Shown here in pieces: positions 1 through 7,201 of a DNA stretch of 34,024 bases (position 1 is the first letter of the stretch; the number at the start of each line of letters is the position of its first letter). A program made the position numbers and the translations under genes. Origin of the DNA: Immundisolibacter sp. (lineage in GTDB: Bacteria; Pseudomonadota; Gammaproteobacteria; Immundisolibacterales; Immundisolibacteraceae); assembly GCF_041601295.1 (NCBI RefSeq), contig NZ_JBFIII010000022.1, positions 1-34,024 on the forward strand, written 5' to 3'. The notes under the pieces are model-generated. The model ran no database searches, was not told where the DNA came from, and saw only the letters and a program-made list of their open reading frames with translations.

Positions 1-1
1 C

Positions 2-307
2 CACCGCGGGGTGTGGGCTCTGCCCGCCTATATGCCGCAAGCGGCCACCAGCGTGCGCGCTGATGGCAGCTACCGGCTGATACGCGGCACCGTCAGCAGC
101 GCCATGCGCCGTGGCAACTGGATACTGCTCAAGCTCGACCGCCGGGTACAACTGCGCATCGCGCGCACCGACTGGGGCCGTTTCTCGCCGACCGATCACC
201 TCGCCTGGCGTGGCCAGACAGTCATCGCACGCGGCAAACTTCAGGTCCACAACGGACAACCGACCCTGCGCCTATGGCACCCAGCGCAACTGGAGCGGTC
301 AAACTAG
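2..307 (+). CDS. C-terminal part of an OB-fold-like protein (possibly thermonuclease family), 5' end outside window
   Basis: The frame is open from the left edge and stops at TAG 305-307, so only the last ~101 residues are visible. They contain a beta-rich stretch (GTVSSAMRRGNWILLKLDRR, then a VIARGKLQVHNGQPTLRLWHP segment) that reads like an OB-fold. Similar tails occur in thermonuclease (SNase)-family proteins, but the catalytic part is not visible, so the family is a guess. The gene ends 5 nt before the M48 protease start, which suggests co-transcription. Confidence 0.55.
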   Translation, partial: HRGVWALPAYMPQAATSVRADGSYRLIRGTVSSAMRRGNWILLKLDRRVQLRIARTDWGRFSPTDHLAWRGQTVIARGKLQVHNGQPTLRLWHPAQLERSN

Positions 308-312
308 GCACC

Positions 313-1767
313 ATGCGCAAACTTCTTGCCTCCATCAGCGTCGCCGTCCTGCTTGCCGCGTGCGCCACCAACCCGGTCAGCGGCCGGCGCGAAATGGCGC
401 TGATGTCCGAGCAGCAGGAACTGGCCATCGGCCGCGACATGCACCCCAAGGTGTTGCAGGCCTATGGTGAGTACGACGACCCGGCATTACAGGCATACGT
501 TCGGGGCGTGGGCGAAAAACTTGCCGCGGTCAGCCACCGCGCCAACCTGATCTACCGCTTCACGGTGGTCGACTCCACCGATATCAACGCCTTCGCCCTG
601 CCCGGCGGTTACATCTACATCACCCGTGGCCTGCTGGCGTATATGAGCAGCGAAGCCGAGCTGGCCGGCGTGCTGGGTCACGAGATCGGCCATGTCACCG
701 CCCGTCACGCGGTGCGCCAGTACACCGCCGCCTCCGCCGCCCAGCTGGGTATGACCCTGGGCAGCATCTTCGTGCCCGGTCTGGGCAACAACGTGGCGCA
801 GAACGTCATGGGCGTGCTGGGTCAGGCCACGCTCAGCGGCTATGGCCGCGAGCACGAGCTCGAATCCGACAGTCTGGGCGCCGAGTACCTGGCCCAGGCC
901 GGCTACGACCCGCAAGCCATCCTGGGCGTGCTGCGCACGCTCAAGGCGCAGGGCGATTACGCCACCGCGCAGGCCAAGGCCGAAGGCCGCGAGCCGCAGG
1001 CCTATCACGGCCTGTTCGCCAGCCATCCGGACGAGGACACCCGCCTCAAGGAAGTGCTCACCAAGGCCTCGTTCCTGGCGCCGGACACCCCGGCCGACGA
1101 TGGACGCGAGCGCTTCCAGAAGCGGCTCGACGGTCTGGTGTTCGGCGACAGCACGGTGCAAGGCATCCGCCGCGAGAACCGCTTCTACCACGGGCCACTC
1201 GACTTCGCGCTCGAGTTCCCGCCCGGCTGGCGGCTGCAAAACCAGCCCGACCGGCTGCTGGCCATCGCGCCGGGCGGCAGCGCCCAGGCGCAGCTGACCA
1301 GCCAGGACCTGAACCAGCGCGAAACACCGCGCGAGTTCATGATTCGCCGCCTGGGCATCCGCAATCCGGCTGGACAGGAAATCAGCCCGGCCGGCCTGCC
1401 CGGCTACAGCGCCAATGTCCAACTGGGCGGCGCCCTGGCGCGGCGCCAGGGACGCGTGGCGGTGATCTTTCACCGCAACCAGGCCTACATCCTGGTCGGC
1501 GTGGCCAAGGAAGGCGGCGACGCGCAGGCGGCGGACCGCGCGCTGCTGCAGACCGCGCTCAGCTTTCACCCGCTGCGCGAGGACGAGCGGGCCCTGGCCA
1601 AACCCCTGCGCCTGCGCCTCAAGACCGCGGCGCCCGGCGACAACTTCGCCCAACTGGCCAAAGGCTCGCGCCTGCCCGGCGACGCCACGGCGCAGCTGCG
1701 CCTGCTAAACGGCCACTACCCGACCGGCGAACCTGCCGCCGGAGACACCCTCAAGATTGTGCGATGA
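313..1767 (+). CDS. M48-family zinc metalloprotease, lipoprotein
   Basis: This is a predicted periplasmic, membrane-anchored peptidase of 484 aa. The ATG at 313 is preferred over an upstream in-frame start because it begins a clear lipoprotein signal (MRKLL... LLAAC, lipid Cys about residue 18). The zinc site is visible: HEIGH at residues 123-127 and the third-ligand motif EXXXD at residues 182-186. The extension beyond the protease domain ends in a LysM-like stretch (PGDNFAQLAKGSRLPGDA, about 442-459), which could bind peptidoglycan. This arrangement matches BepA/LoiP-like M48 proteins that act in outer-membrane protein quality control, though its actual substrate is unknown. The stop overlaps the uvrD start (ATGA), so translational coupling with uvrD is likely. 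Confidence 0.92.
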   Translation: MRKLLASISVAVLLAACATNPVSGRREMALMSEQQELAIGRDMHPKVLQAYGEYDDPALQAYVRGVGEKLAAVSHRANLIYRFTVVDSTDINAFALPGGYIYITRGLLAYMSSEAELAGVLGHEIGHVTARHAVRQYTAASAAQLGMTLGSIFVPGLGNNVAQNVMGVLGQATLSGYGREHELESDSLGAEYLAQAGYDPQAILGVLRTLKAQGDYATAQAKAEGREPQAYHGLFASHPDEDTRLKEVLTKASFLAPDTPADDGRERFQKRLDGLVFGDSTVQGIRRENRFYHGPLDFALEFPPGWRLQNQPDRLLAIAPGGSAQAQLTSQDLNQRETPREFMIRRLGIRNPAGQEISPAGLPGYSANVQLGGALARRQGRVAVIFHRNQAYILVGVAKEGGDAQAADRALLQTALSFHPLREDERALAKPLRLRLKTAAPGDNFAQLAKGSRLPGDATAQLRLLNGHYPTGEPAAGDTLKIVR

Positions 1768-4037
1768 CCAGCAAGCTGCAACACCTGACCGAGCGCCTTA
1801 ACCCACCCCAACACGAAGCCGTCACCACCCCCGGTCCCACCGCACTGGTGCTGGCCGGCGCCGGCAGCGGCAAAACCCGCGTGCTGACGCACCGCATCGC
1901 CTGGCTGATCGAGATCGAGCGCGCCTCGCCGCTGGAGATCCTGGCGGTCACCTTCACCAACAAGGCCGCCGCGCAGATGCGCGAGCAGATTGGCCGCCTG
2001 GTGCCGCTGCCGCCGCGCGGCATGTGGGTTGGCACTTTTCACGGCATCGCCCATCGCCTGCTGCGGGCCCACTGGCGCGAGGCCGGGCTGCCGGAGACAT
2101 TCCAGATCCTGGACTCCGACGACCAGCAGCGCCTGATCAAACGGCTGCTTAAGGAGGTCGGCAACGATCAGCACACGCCCGGCGCGGTGCAAAGCTTCAT
2201 CAACGCCCGCAAGGACGAGGGCCAGCGCGCCCGCCACGTCGACCCGCAGGGCTTCCCGGATCGGGCCGAGCTGGCCGAGCTGTACCGCCGTTACGAGGCC
2301 GCCTGCGAGCGCGGTGGCATGGTCGATTTTGGCGAACTGCTGCTGCGCAGCAACGATCTGTGGGTGCAGCAACCGGCCCTGCGCGACCACTACCGGCGCC
2401 GTTTCCGGCACATTCTGGTGGACGAGTTTCAGGACACCAACGCCCTGCAATACGCCTGGCTGTGCAACCTTGCCGGCCCGGAAACCAGCATGTTCGCCGT
2501 CGGCGACGACGACCAGGCCATCTACGGCTGGCGCGGCGCCAAGGTGGAGAACATGCGCGATTTCGAGCGCCAGTTCGCCGCCTGCAAAGTCATCCGCCTG
2601 GAACAGAACTACCGCTCCACCAGCACCATCCTTAGCGCCGCCAACGCCCTGATCGCCCACAACCGCGAGCGCCTGGGCAAGAACCTGTGGTCCGATGCCG
2701 GCACCGGCGAGCCGATCCGCCTGTACGCCGCCTACAACGAACAGGACGAGGCGCGCTTCGTGGTCGAGCAGATCGAAGCCTGGGCCGCCGCCGGCAACCC
2801 GCGCGCCGAGGCCGCCATCCTGTACCGCTCCAACGCCCAGTCACGGGCATTTGAAGAAGCCCTCATGGTGCGGCGCATCAAATACCGCGTGTACGGCGGC
2901 CAGCGGTTTTTCGACCGCGCCGAGATCCGCGACGCCCTGGCCTACCTGCGCCTGGTCGCCAACCCGGCCGACGACACCGCCTTCGAGCGGGTGGTCAACC
3001 AGCCGCCGCGCGGCATCGGCGACAAGACCCTGGAAACCCTGCGCAGCGACGCACGCGCGCACAACCTGCCGGTGTGGGAAGTGCTGTGCCGGCTGCTGCG
3101 CGACGGCGGCCTCAGCGGGCGGGCGGCCACGGCGCTGGGCGGGTTTCATAAATTGATCGAGGACCTGCGCGCCGCCAGCCAAGGCCAGCCGCTGACCGAC
3201 CAGGCCACCATGGCCATCCGCGACAGCGGCCTCATGACCCATTACAGCAAGGACACCGACGGCCGCGCCGAGGGGCGCATCGAGAACCTGGACGAACTGG
3301 TCAACGCCGCCAGCCTGTTCGTTAACGAGGAAGAAGACCTCGACGAACTGACCGCCTTCCTGAGCCACGCCGCGCTGGAAGCCGGCGACGCCCAGGGCGA
3401 GGCCGGCGACGACTGCGTGCAGCTGATGACCCTGCACTCGGCCAAGGGCCTGGAGTTTCGGCTGGTGTTCCTGGGCGGCGTGGAGGAAGGTCTGTTCCCG
3501 TCCCAGCGCTCGCTCGAAGACCCCACCCGGCTGGAAGAAGAGCGCCGCCTTGCCTATGTCGGCCTCACCCGCGCCCGCGAGCGGCTGTTCATCACCTACG
3601 CCGAGAGCCGGCGCATCCATGGCGAAACGCGCCCGGCCATGGCCTCGCGTTTCGTGGGCGAAATTCCGGCCGAATTCCTCACCGAAGTGCGCCTGCGCGG
3701 CACCGTGAGCCAACCGGTTGCCGCACGCCCATCGCGCGGCTACGGCGATAGCTTCGGCAAGTCCCGCCCGGACTGGACCCATTCCAACAACGCCGCGCAG
3801 GCACTTCCCGTTGCGGCCAGGACTCGCCCGAAAAACACCTGGAACGTCCCGGCCAAAGTGCCGGAAAAAAGCGACAGCGGCCTGTGGGTCGGCCAAAGCG
3901 TGCGCCACGGCAAGTTCGGCGAGGGCATCATCACCGACCTCGAGGGCCAGGGCCCGCGCACCCGGGTACAGGTCAAGTTCGCCGCCGCCGGCAGCAAGTG
4001 GCTGATGCTGGACATGGCGGGTCTGGTGCCGGCGTGA
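1764..4037 (+). CDS. uvrD: DNA helicase II (UvrD), SF1A 3'-5' helicase
   Basis: The protein has 757 aa, slightly longer than the usual ~720. Superfamily 1 motifs occur in order: Walker A AGAGSGKT (residues 31-38), the motif Ia region VTFTNKAA, Walker B VDEFQDTN (from residue 219), QAIYGWRGA (motif III), QNYRS (motif IV), LMTLHSAKGLEF (motif V) and VGLTRARE (motif VI). The C-terminus ends with a small Tudor-like module (VGQSVRHGKFGEGIITD...), which in UvrD/PcrA contacts RNA polymerase. UvrD unwinds nicked DNA in nucleotide excision and mismatch repair. PcrA/Rep are alternatives, but length and the tail favour UvrD. The start overlaps the stop of the protease gene by 4 nt. Confidence 0.95.
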   Translation: MTSKLQHLTERLNPPQHEAVTTPGPTALVLAGAGSGKTRVLTHRIAWLIEIERASPLEILAVTFTNKAAAQMREQIGRLVPLPPRGMWVGTFHGIAHRLLRAHWREAGLPETFQILDSDDQQRLIKRLLKEVGNDQHTPGAVQSFINARKDEGQRARHVDPQGFPDRAELAELYRRYEAACERGGMVDFGELLLRSNDLWVQQPALRDHYRRRFRHILVDEFQDTNALQYAWLCNLAGPETSMFAVGDDDQAIYGWRGAKVENMRDFERQFAACKVIRLEQNYRSTSTILSAANALIAHNRERLGKNLWSDAGTGEPIRLYAAYNEQDEARFVVEQIEAWAAAGNPRAEAAILYRSNAQSRAFEEALMVRRIKYRVYGGQRFFDRAEIRDALAYLRLVANPADDTAFERVVNQPPRGIGDKTLETLRSDARAHNLPVWEVLCRLLRDGGLSGRAATALGGFHKLIEDLRAASQGQPLTDQATMAIRDSGLMTHYSKDTDGRAEGRIENLDELVNAASLFVNEEEDLDELTAFLSHAALEAGDAQGEAGDDCVQLMTLHSAKGLEFRLVFLGGVEEGLFPSQRSLEDPTRLEEERRLAYVGLTRARERLFITYAESRRIHGETRPAMASRFVGEIPAEFLTEVRLRGTVSQPVAARPSRGYGDSFGKSRPDWTHSNNAAQALPVAARTRPKNTWNVPAKVPEKSDSGLWVGQSVRHGKFGEGIITDLEGQGPRTRVQVKFAAAGSKWLMLDMAGLVPA

Positions 4038-4487
4038 CCACCGCTTTTGCGCCGGGCGACCTGAGAATGCTTCGCATCAGCCCAAGGGGCTGACCGCCTC
4101 CCCGCGCGCGGCACATCACGCTGCGTGGCGCGGATACCGTGGTCCCGCCACGGCAGCGATACGTCCAAAACCCAACGGCTTCAACCGGCAAGCCCAGGTT
4201 GCGGGTGGCAGCTGCGACGTTGCGCTCCACTGCAAGGACGTCTCTGCCTCGAGCATCCCCGGGGGCGACCCTCAACCTGAAAAAAGATGTACCTTTCTAT
4301 CCAGTGGATGTAGGTTTGCTTGGCCCGCCTGGCATTCCCCGGCCGGCGAACCCGGCCCTGCACTGTGGGCGGCGACGCGGAGGAAGGCGATGGTCGATAA
4401 TCTGGCATTCATTCACAACCCTTTGAACTTAAAAAGTAATCGTGGATTCGCTCGCCAAGGTTATACACCAGATGGTGTACATATCTA
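4038..4487. other. Intergenic stretch after uvrD, no convincing gene
   Basis: Short frames are open here but none has a ribosome-binding site, a recognisable domain or codon use like the neighbours. A weak hairpin lies at 4078-4092. From about 4400 the sequence becomes visibly richer in A and T, marking the left border of the mobile island. A hairpin with arms TACACC/GGTGTA around 4464-4479 just precedes the first cassette core site. Confidence 0.5.
4078..4092 (+). terminator. Weak hairpin after uvrD
   Basis: A perfect 6-bp stem (CAGCCC/GGGCTG) with a 3-nt loop lies about 40 nt after the uvrD stop. No T-run follows, so it is at best a weak or Rho-assisted terminator. Confidence 0.25.
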
Positions 4488-4771
4488 GTTGAGCCGCCAC
4501 CCTGGAATCGCCAGCCTGCGATGCAACAATTGAAACCTATCGAAAAAAATGGTATTGAGCGAAGCTTTGCTGAGCTGTCGCATAACGCGTTAATGCGAAC
4601 AGCGTCGCCAAGCTTCGCGGCAGAGGAACTTTTCAGAGAAATCTTTGATGTTGCCTTCTTGAGGTCTGATTCCAGGGCGTGGCCCAACGCTCGTCCGAGC
4701 GAACCCTCGCGGCATGCCGCGGCGCATTTCCCCCAGCTTACTTCGCCGCGAGCGTCGCTCGACTTTATTCG
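4488..4771 (+). mobile_element. Probable integron gene cassette 1
   Basis: The interval runs from core-like GTTGAGC (4488-4494) to the core site of the next cassette (4771). Its attC begins with GCCCAAC (4682-4688). In the excised circle the two ends meet: GTTGAGCC and GGCCCAAC are complementary at 7 of 8 positions, as expected for the two ends of one cassette. The content is a 284-bp unit with one doubtful ORF. Confidence 0.5.
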
Positions 4772-4775
4772 TTAG
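4521..4775 (+). CDS. Possible small ORF of an integron cassette
   Basis: This 84-aa frame starts 33 nt after a candidate cassette core site (GTTGAGC, 4488-4494), runs through the attC site at 4682-4777 and stops in the next core site. The first ~55 residues (MQQLKPIEKNGIERSFAEL...) look protein-like; the rest is translated attC. I recognise no family. There is no clear Shine-Dalgarno sequence, so the ORF may not be expressed. It is reported because its position matches that of a cassette gene. Confidence 0.3.
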   Translation: MQQLKPIEKNGIERSFAELSHNALMRTASPSFAAEELFREIFDVAFLRSDSRAWPNARPSEPSRHAAAHFPQLTSPRASLDFIR

Positions 4776-4777
4776 AT
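4682..4777 (+). repeat. attC recombination site 1
   Basis: The R'' box GCCCAAC (4682-4688, consensus RYYYAAC) and R' box GTTAGAT (4771-4777, consensus GTTRRRY) bracket an imperfect palindrome: GTCCGAGCGA...CTCGCGGC on the left pairs with GCCGCGAGCGTCGCTCGAC on the right. The ~96-bp size, polarity and core boxes match integron attC sites, which are recombined as folded single strands by integron integrases. Confidence 0.7.
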
Positions 4778-5219
4778 GCTGGAGCACTTGATAATGCGCA
4801 CCGCTGTCCTCTGTCTGGCAATGTTTGCTTCGGCCCTGACAGGTGCTGCCGAGGCCGGCCCTCCTGCCGCGAAAGAGCTTGTCCTTACAAACCTTCATGA
4901 CGCGTACGTTGTGCCAAAAGGACGCCTGTGGAAAATCGAAGGTCTCAAGCCCGTCGAGTTTGAAAAGGGAATTGGGACGGCTGACTTGTACATTGATGGC
5001 GAGGTTCTAATCGGAGAAGACAAGAGCTACACCATTTACGGAAAGATCGAAATATCAGCGAACCCGGGCCAGTCATTTCCGGTTTGGATCTCGGCCGGCG
5101 CCAAGGTTGAGGTTGGAGATTCGCGCAGAACAGTAGTGGTCAAGGAATATGTGGTTCGCTAACCGGCATCTAACCAGCCGCTCCACCCGACGCGCTACGC
5201 GCGCGGGTGAGCGCCGGCG
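4771..5219 (+). mobile_element. Integron gene cassette 2 (secreted protein)
   Basis: The cassette starts at core site GTTAGATGC (4771-4779), carries one ORF and ends in attC 2. The R'' side of that attC reads GCATCTAAC (5166-5174), a perfect 9-bp complement of the cassette start. This is the expected relation, because in the free circular cassette these two ends form one attC site. The ~450-bp length and single gene in standard orientation fit a typical cassette. Confidence 0.78.
4794..5162 (+). CDS. Cassette-encoded secreted protein of unknown function
   Basis: The protein has 122 aa. An earlier in-frame ATG exists at 4776, but the ATG at 4794 begins a clean Sec signal peptide (MRTAVLCLAMFASALTGAAEAG, cleavage probably after AEA near residue 20). 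The mature part is a beta-rich domain of about 100 residues (LVLTNLHDAYVVPKGRLWKI..., VLIGEDKSYTIYGKIEISA..., PVWISAGAKVEVGD) with no cysteines after the signal. It resembles a small extracytoplasmic beta-sandwich, but I recognise no family. Its base composition is lower in GC than flanking chromosomal genes. It sits alone between two attC core sites, so its expression probably depends on a cassette-borne or outside promoter. Confidence 0.75.
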   Translation: MRTAVLCLAMFASALTGAAEAGPPAAKELVLTNLHDAYVVPKGRLWKIEGLKPVEFEKGIGTADLYIDGEVLIGEDKSYTIYGKIEISANPGQSFPVWISAGAKVEVGDSRRTVVVKEYVVR

Positions 5220-5225
5220 TTATAT
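5168..5225 (+). repeat. attC recombination site 2
   Basis: The R'' box ATCTAAC (5168-5174) and R' box GTTATAT (5219-5225, one departure from GTTRRRY) flank a compact palindrome in which CCGCTC-ACCCG on the left pairs with CGGGTGAGCG on the right around a CGCGCTACGCGCG apex. At ~58 bp it is the size of many environmental gammaproteobacterial attC sites. It lies 5 nt after the stop of the cassette gene. Confidence 0.8.
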
Positions 5226-5275
5226 GGAATCGATAATTGATTTAAGAGTAGGTGTTCGTTCCGTAGCACGTAATA

Positions 5276-6077
5276 GGGGACAGACCACGGTTTTTCGTTA
5301 TACTCCACCACTCGTTAATTAGGCCGAGTCGCTCCCCATGCCCCGCCGTGCCCGGCTCACGCTGCCCAACCTCCCGCTGCACATCATTCAGCGGGGCAAC
5401 AATCGCCAGGCGTGCTTCTTCGCGGGCGAGGATTACCAATGGTATTTGCGGTGGCTGGGCGAGTATGCCCGGCAAGCCGGGTGCCGTGTGCATGCCTACG
5501 TGCTGATGACAAACCATGTGCATCTGTTGCTTTCGGCAGACCGAGCCGACGCTGCGGGACAGCTGATGAAGGCACTTGGGCAGCGTTACGTGCAATACGT
5601 CAATCGCACCTACCAGCGCAGCGGCACCCTGTGGGAAGGACGGTTCCGGTCATGTCTGACGCAGGAGGACGCCTATCTGCTTACCTGTCAGCGCTACATC
5701 GAACTGAATCCGGTGCGGGCTGACATGGCATCGCACCCGGCGGATCATCGTTGGTCGAGCTATCGGGCCAATGCGCAGGGGGAAGCCGATCCTGTGGTGA
5801 CGCCGCATCCGCTGTACACGGCACTCGGCGCGGATGCGAGCGCCCGGTTGGCGGCTTATCGCGAACTGTTTCGTTTTGAATTAGAGCCAGGTCTGGTGGA
5901 TGAAATCCGGCGGGCGACGAACGGGAATTTCGCGCTTGGCAACGAACGCTTTGCAGCGCAGGTTTCATCGGTGCTGGGAAGACGTGCGACCCCAGGGAAA
6001 TCCGGACGGCCACGGCAAATGCCAAAGCTGGACTCCGGAGGGTTGTTCGACGACCCGTGAAACCGTGGTCTGTCCCC
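5276..6077 (+). mobile_element. RAYT (REP-associated tyrosine transposase) unit with terminal inverted repeats
   Basis: An 18-bp sequence, GGGGACAGACCACGGTTT (5276-5293), recurs as a perfect inverted copy at 6060-6077 and brackets a single transposase gene. RAYT genes are commonly flanked by such REP-like ends. The unit has landed just after attC 2. No target duplication is evident, which is normal for Y1-type HUH transposases. Confidence 0.75.
5338..6060 (+). CDS. REP-associated tyrosine transposase (RAYT, Y1_Tnp/IS200-like)
   Basis: The protein has 240 aa, the usual RAYT length. Hallmarks are the N-terminal RRARLTLPNLPLHIIQRGNN, the HUH metal motif HVH at residues 60-62 inside TNHVHLLL, and the helix CQRYIELNPVRA, typical of the segment around the catalytic tyrosine. 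The central GTLWEGRFRS motif and the following WSSY are also family signatures. RAYTs are single-strand endonucleases that process REP hairpins. The gene fills almost the whole interval between the inverted repeats, and its stop codon overlaps the right repeat by one base. It appears intact. Confidence 0.9.
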   Translation: MPRRARLTLPNLPLHIIQRGNNRQACFFAGEDYQWYLRWLGEYARQAGCRVHAYVLMTNHVHLLLSADRADAAGQLMKALGQRYVQYVNRTYQRSGTLWEGRFRSCLTQEDAYLLTCQRYIELNPVRADMASHPADHRWSSYRANAQGEADPVVTPHPLYTALGADASARLAAYRELFRFELEPGLVDEIRRATNGNFALGNERFAAQVSSVLGRRATPGKSGRPRQMPKLDSGGLFDDP

Positions 6078-6176
6078 CACGGAAACACCCACGGAAACAC
6101 CAGACGACGCCAAAAAGCGGCGCGGCTGGGCTTTAACGTTATGTGTAAAAACAAAATTGGGATCAAGGTGGATCAA

Positions 6177-6198
6177 GGGGTCAGAGTCATTGAAATCT
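6177..6198 (+). repeat. Remnant end of a second RAYT-type element
   Basis: The sequence GGGGTCAGAGTCATTGAAAT resembles the ends that flank another widespread RAYT family. No matching partner repeat or second transposase is seen nearby, so this is probably a solo end. Confidence 0.4.
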
Positions 6199-6290
6199 GA
6201 GCCTGCCCTGTCTACGCTTGCGCAGCATCTCATCCACGTAACCGGAATGCATCATGGCCCGATCGCCAAGCAGATAAAGGCAGCAAGTGT

Positions 6291-6368
6291 TAGCCCGCAT
6301 GGAGCGAAGCGGAATACGGGGGGCCATCACCCACTCGCCCCGGATTCCGCTACGCTTCATCCAGGCTA
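6291..6368. repeat. REP-like inverted pair (BIME-like)
   Basis: The left arm 6291-6321 (TAGCCCGCATGGAGCGAAGC...) and the right arm 6338-6368 are inverted copies matching at 26 of 31 positions, separated by 16 nt. The core resembles the common bacterial extragenic repeat with GGAGCG-AGCGGAAT-CGGGG. Such pairs form large hairpins and are frequent RAYT substrates or passengers. Confidence 0.7.
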
Positions 6369-6378
6369 CGTTCCTGCG

Positions 6379-6640
6379 CACGCTCTGACCGGAGGTACCA
6401 CCGCCCACATCCAGGGTGGCAGCGTCCAGAGCGGTATGCTGTCGGCAGGCTGCCCAGTGGGCAAGCCCGCTGGTCGATCAGATCAAGCTGACCTCCCAAT
6501 TCCTCTCGCGGGTTGGACGTAGCATGACCGCGGCCGTCATCGGCGGTGCCGCCTCGGTCGTCGGCGGCGGCAAGTTTGCCAACGGGGCCGTCACTGCGGC
6601 GTTTGCCAGGACGTTTAATGATGAGGTGACGTACGAAAAG
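6379..6640 (+). pseudogene. Frameshifted remnant of a polymorphic-toxin/RHS-type C-terminal region
   Basis: Two frames together give the glycine-rich segment that often precedes or ends RHS and hemagglutinin-type toxin proteins. Frame 1 gives HALTGGTTAHIQGGSVQSGM from 6379. Frame 2 continues from about 6446 with QWASPLVDQIK and then VIGGAASVVGGGKFANG-AVTAAFARTFND. The switch near 6440-6450 indicates a frameshift. There is no start codon context, no upstream repeats and no recognisable toxin domain, so this is a decayed fragment. Confidence 0.6.
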
Positions 6641-6740
6641 ATGGAGGCTCAGAGAAACTGGCGTCCCGCAAGGACCTATTTTTCCGACTACGAGTACCAA
6701 ACAATTTTGGACGTCAATCCAGTACTCGTGTGCTCGTTGA

Positions 6741-6982
6741 GGCAAGCGCGACGGGCACGAGAGCCACACCGACCGCGTGAAGGTCAAGATTGACAGCGCC
6801 TTGGGCCGCCGGATGATCACCGCCCGCTTCGCCACCGTGGAGCCGGTGTTTGGCAACCTGCGCGGTAACAAGCGGCTGGACCGTTTCACCCTGCTCGCAC
6901 GACGCAAGGTGGACGGCCAGTGGAGCTGTATTGCCTGGTGCACAACATCGAGAAACTGGCCCATCATGGCTACGCGCACTGA
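6741..6982 (+). pseudogene. IS1182-type transposase, C-terminal fragment with frameshift
   Basis: The frame opens right after TGA 6738-6740 and reads GKRDGHESHTDRVKVKID, then FATVEPVFGNLRGNKRLDRF, typical of the DDE transposase tail of the IS1182 group. At 6923-6926 one base is missing. The next frame then completes the family ending (LYCLVHNIEKLAHHGYAH, stop TGA 6980-6982). The N-terminal ~350 residues and both IS ends are absent. It is inactive debris. Confidence 0.75.
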
Positions 6983-7168
6983 GGGCGATGCCAAGGCACG
7001 ATTGCCCGGCACGCTGACGTGCCTGACCGCCCCGGAAACAGGACCTGTCGGACCATGACCTGCCTGAATCTGAGCAATCGCCTGACCGTTACCCCGCGAA
7101 ACACTTCCCCAACGGACACCTCCGCCGCTCAGAAACGGGTTTTTCTACAGCTTCGTTAGGCGGCGGAT

Positions 7169-7185
7169 GTTGCGTTATGCGCAAC
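7169..7185 (+). promoter_or_regulatory. Candidate HigA operator upstream of higB
   Basis: A perfect inverted repeat (GTTGCG/CGCAAC, 5-nt centre TTATG) lies 16 nt before the higB ATG, next to a possible -10 (TACGAT, 7190-7195). HigA-type antitoxins autorepress by binding palindromes at this position. The assignment is inferred from position and symmetry. Confidence 0.5.
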
Positions 7186-7201
7186 GTGCTACGATCCATC
7201 C

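Noticed and set aside
487..1653. Long minus-strand open frame opposite the M48 protease gene
   Set aside because: It is antisense to a clear zinc protease with HEXXH and EXXXD motifs. The translation is low-complexity (Ala, Gly, Gln, Val) with no domain, as expected for the shadow frame of GC-rich coding DNA.
4139..4426. Small plus-strand ORF after uvrD
   Set aside because: No ribosome-binding site, low-complexity translation rich in Pro/Arg and no family resemblance.
6131..6145. CTTTAACGTTATGTG after the RAYT unit as a possible further attC core
   Set aside because: It contains AAC and GTT side by side rather than separated by a stem, and no convincing partner box or palindrome of attC type is found within 100 bp.
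7080..7161. Possible attC ending at the left core of the higBA cassette
   Set aside because: GCCTGAC at 7080-7086 is close to an R'' box, but the interval to GTTAGGC does not fold into a continuous stem, so only the core site itself is claimed.
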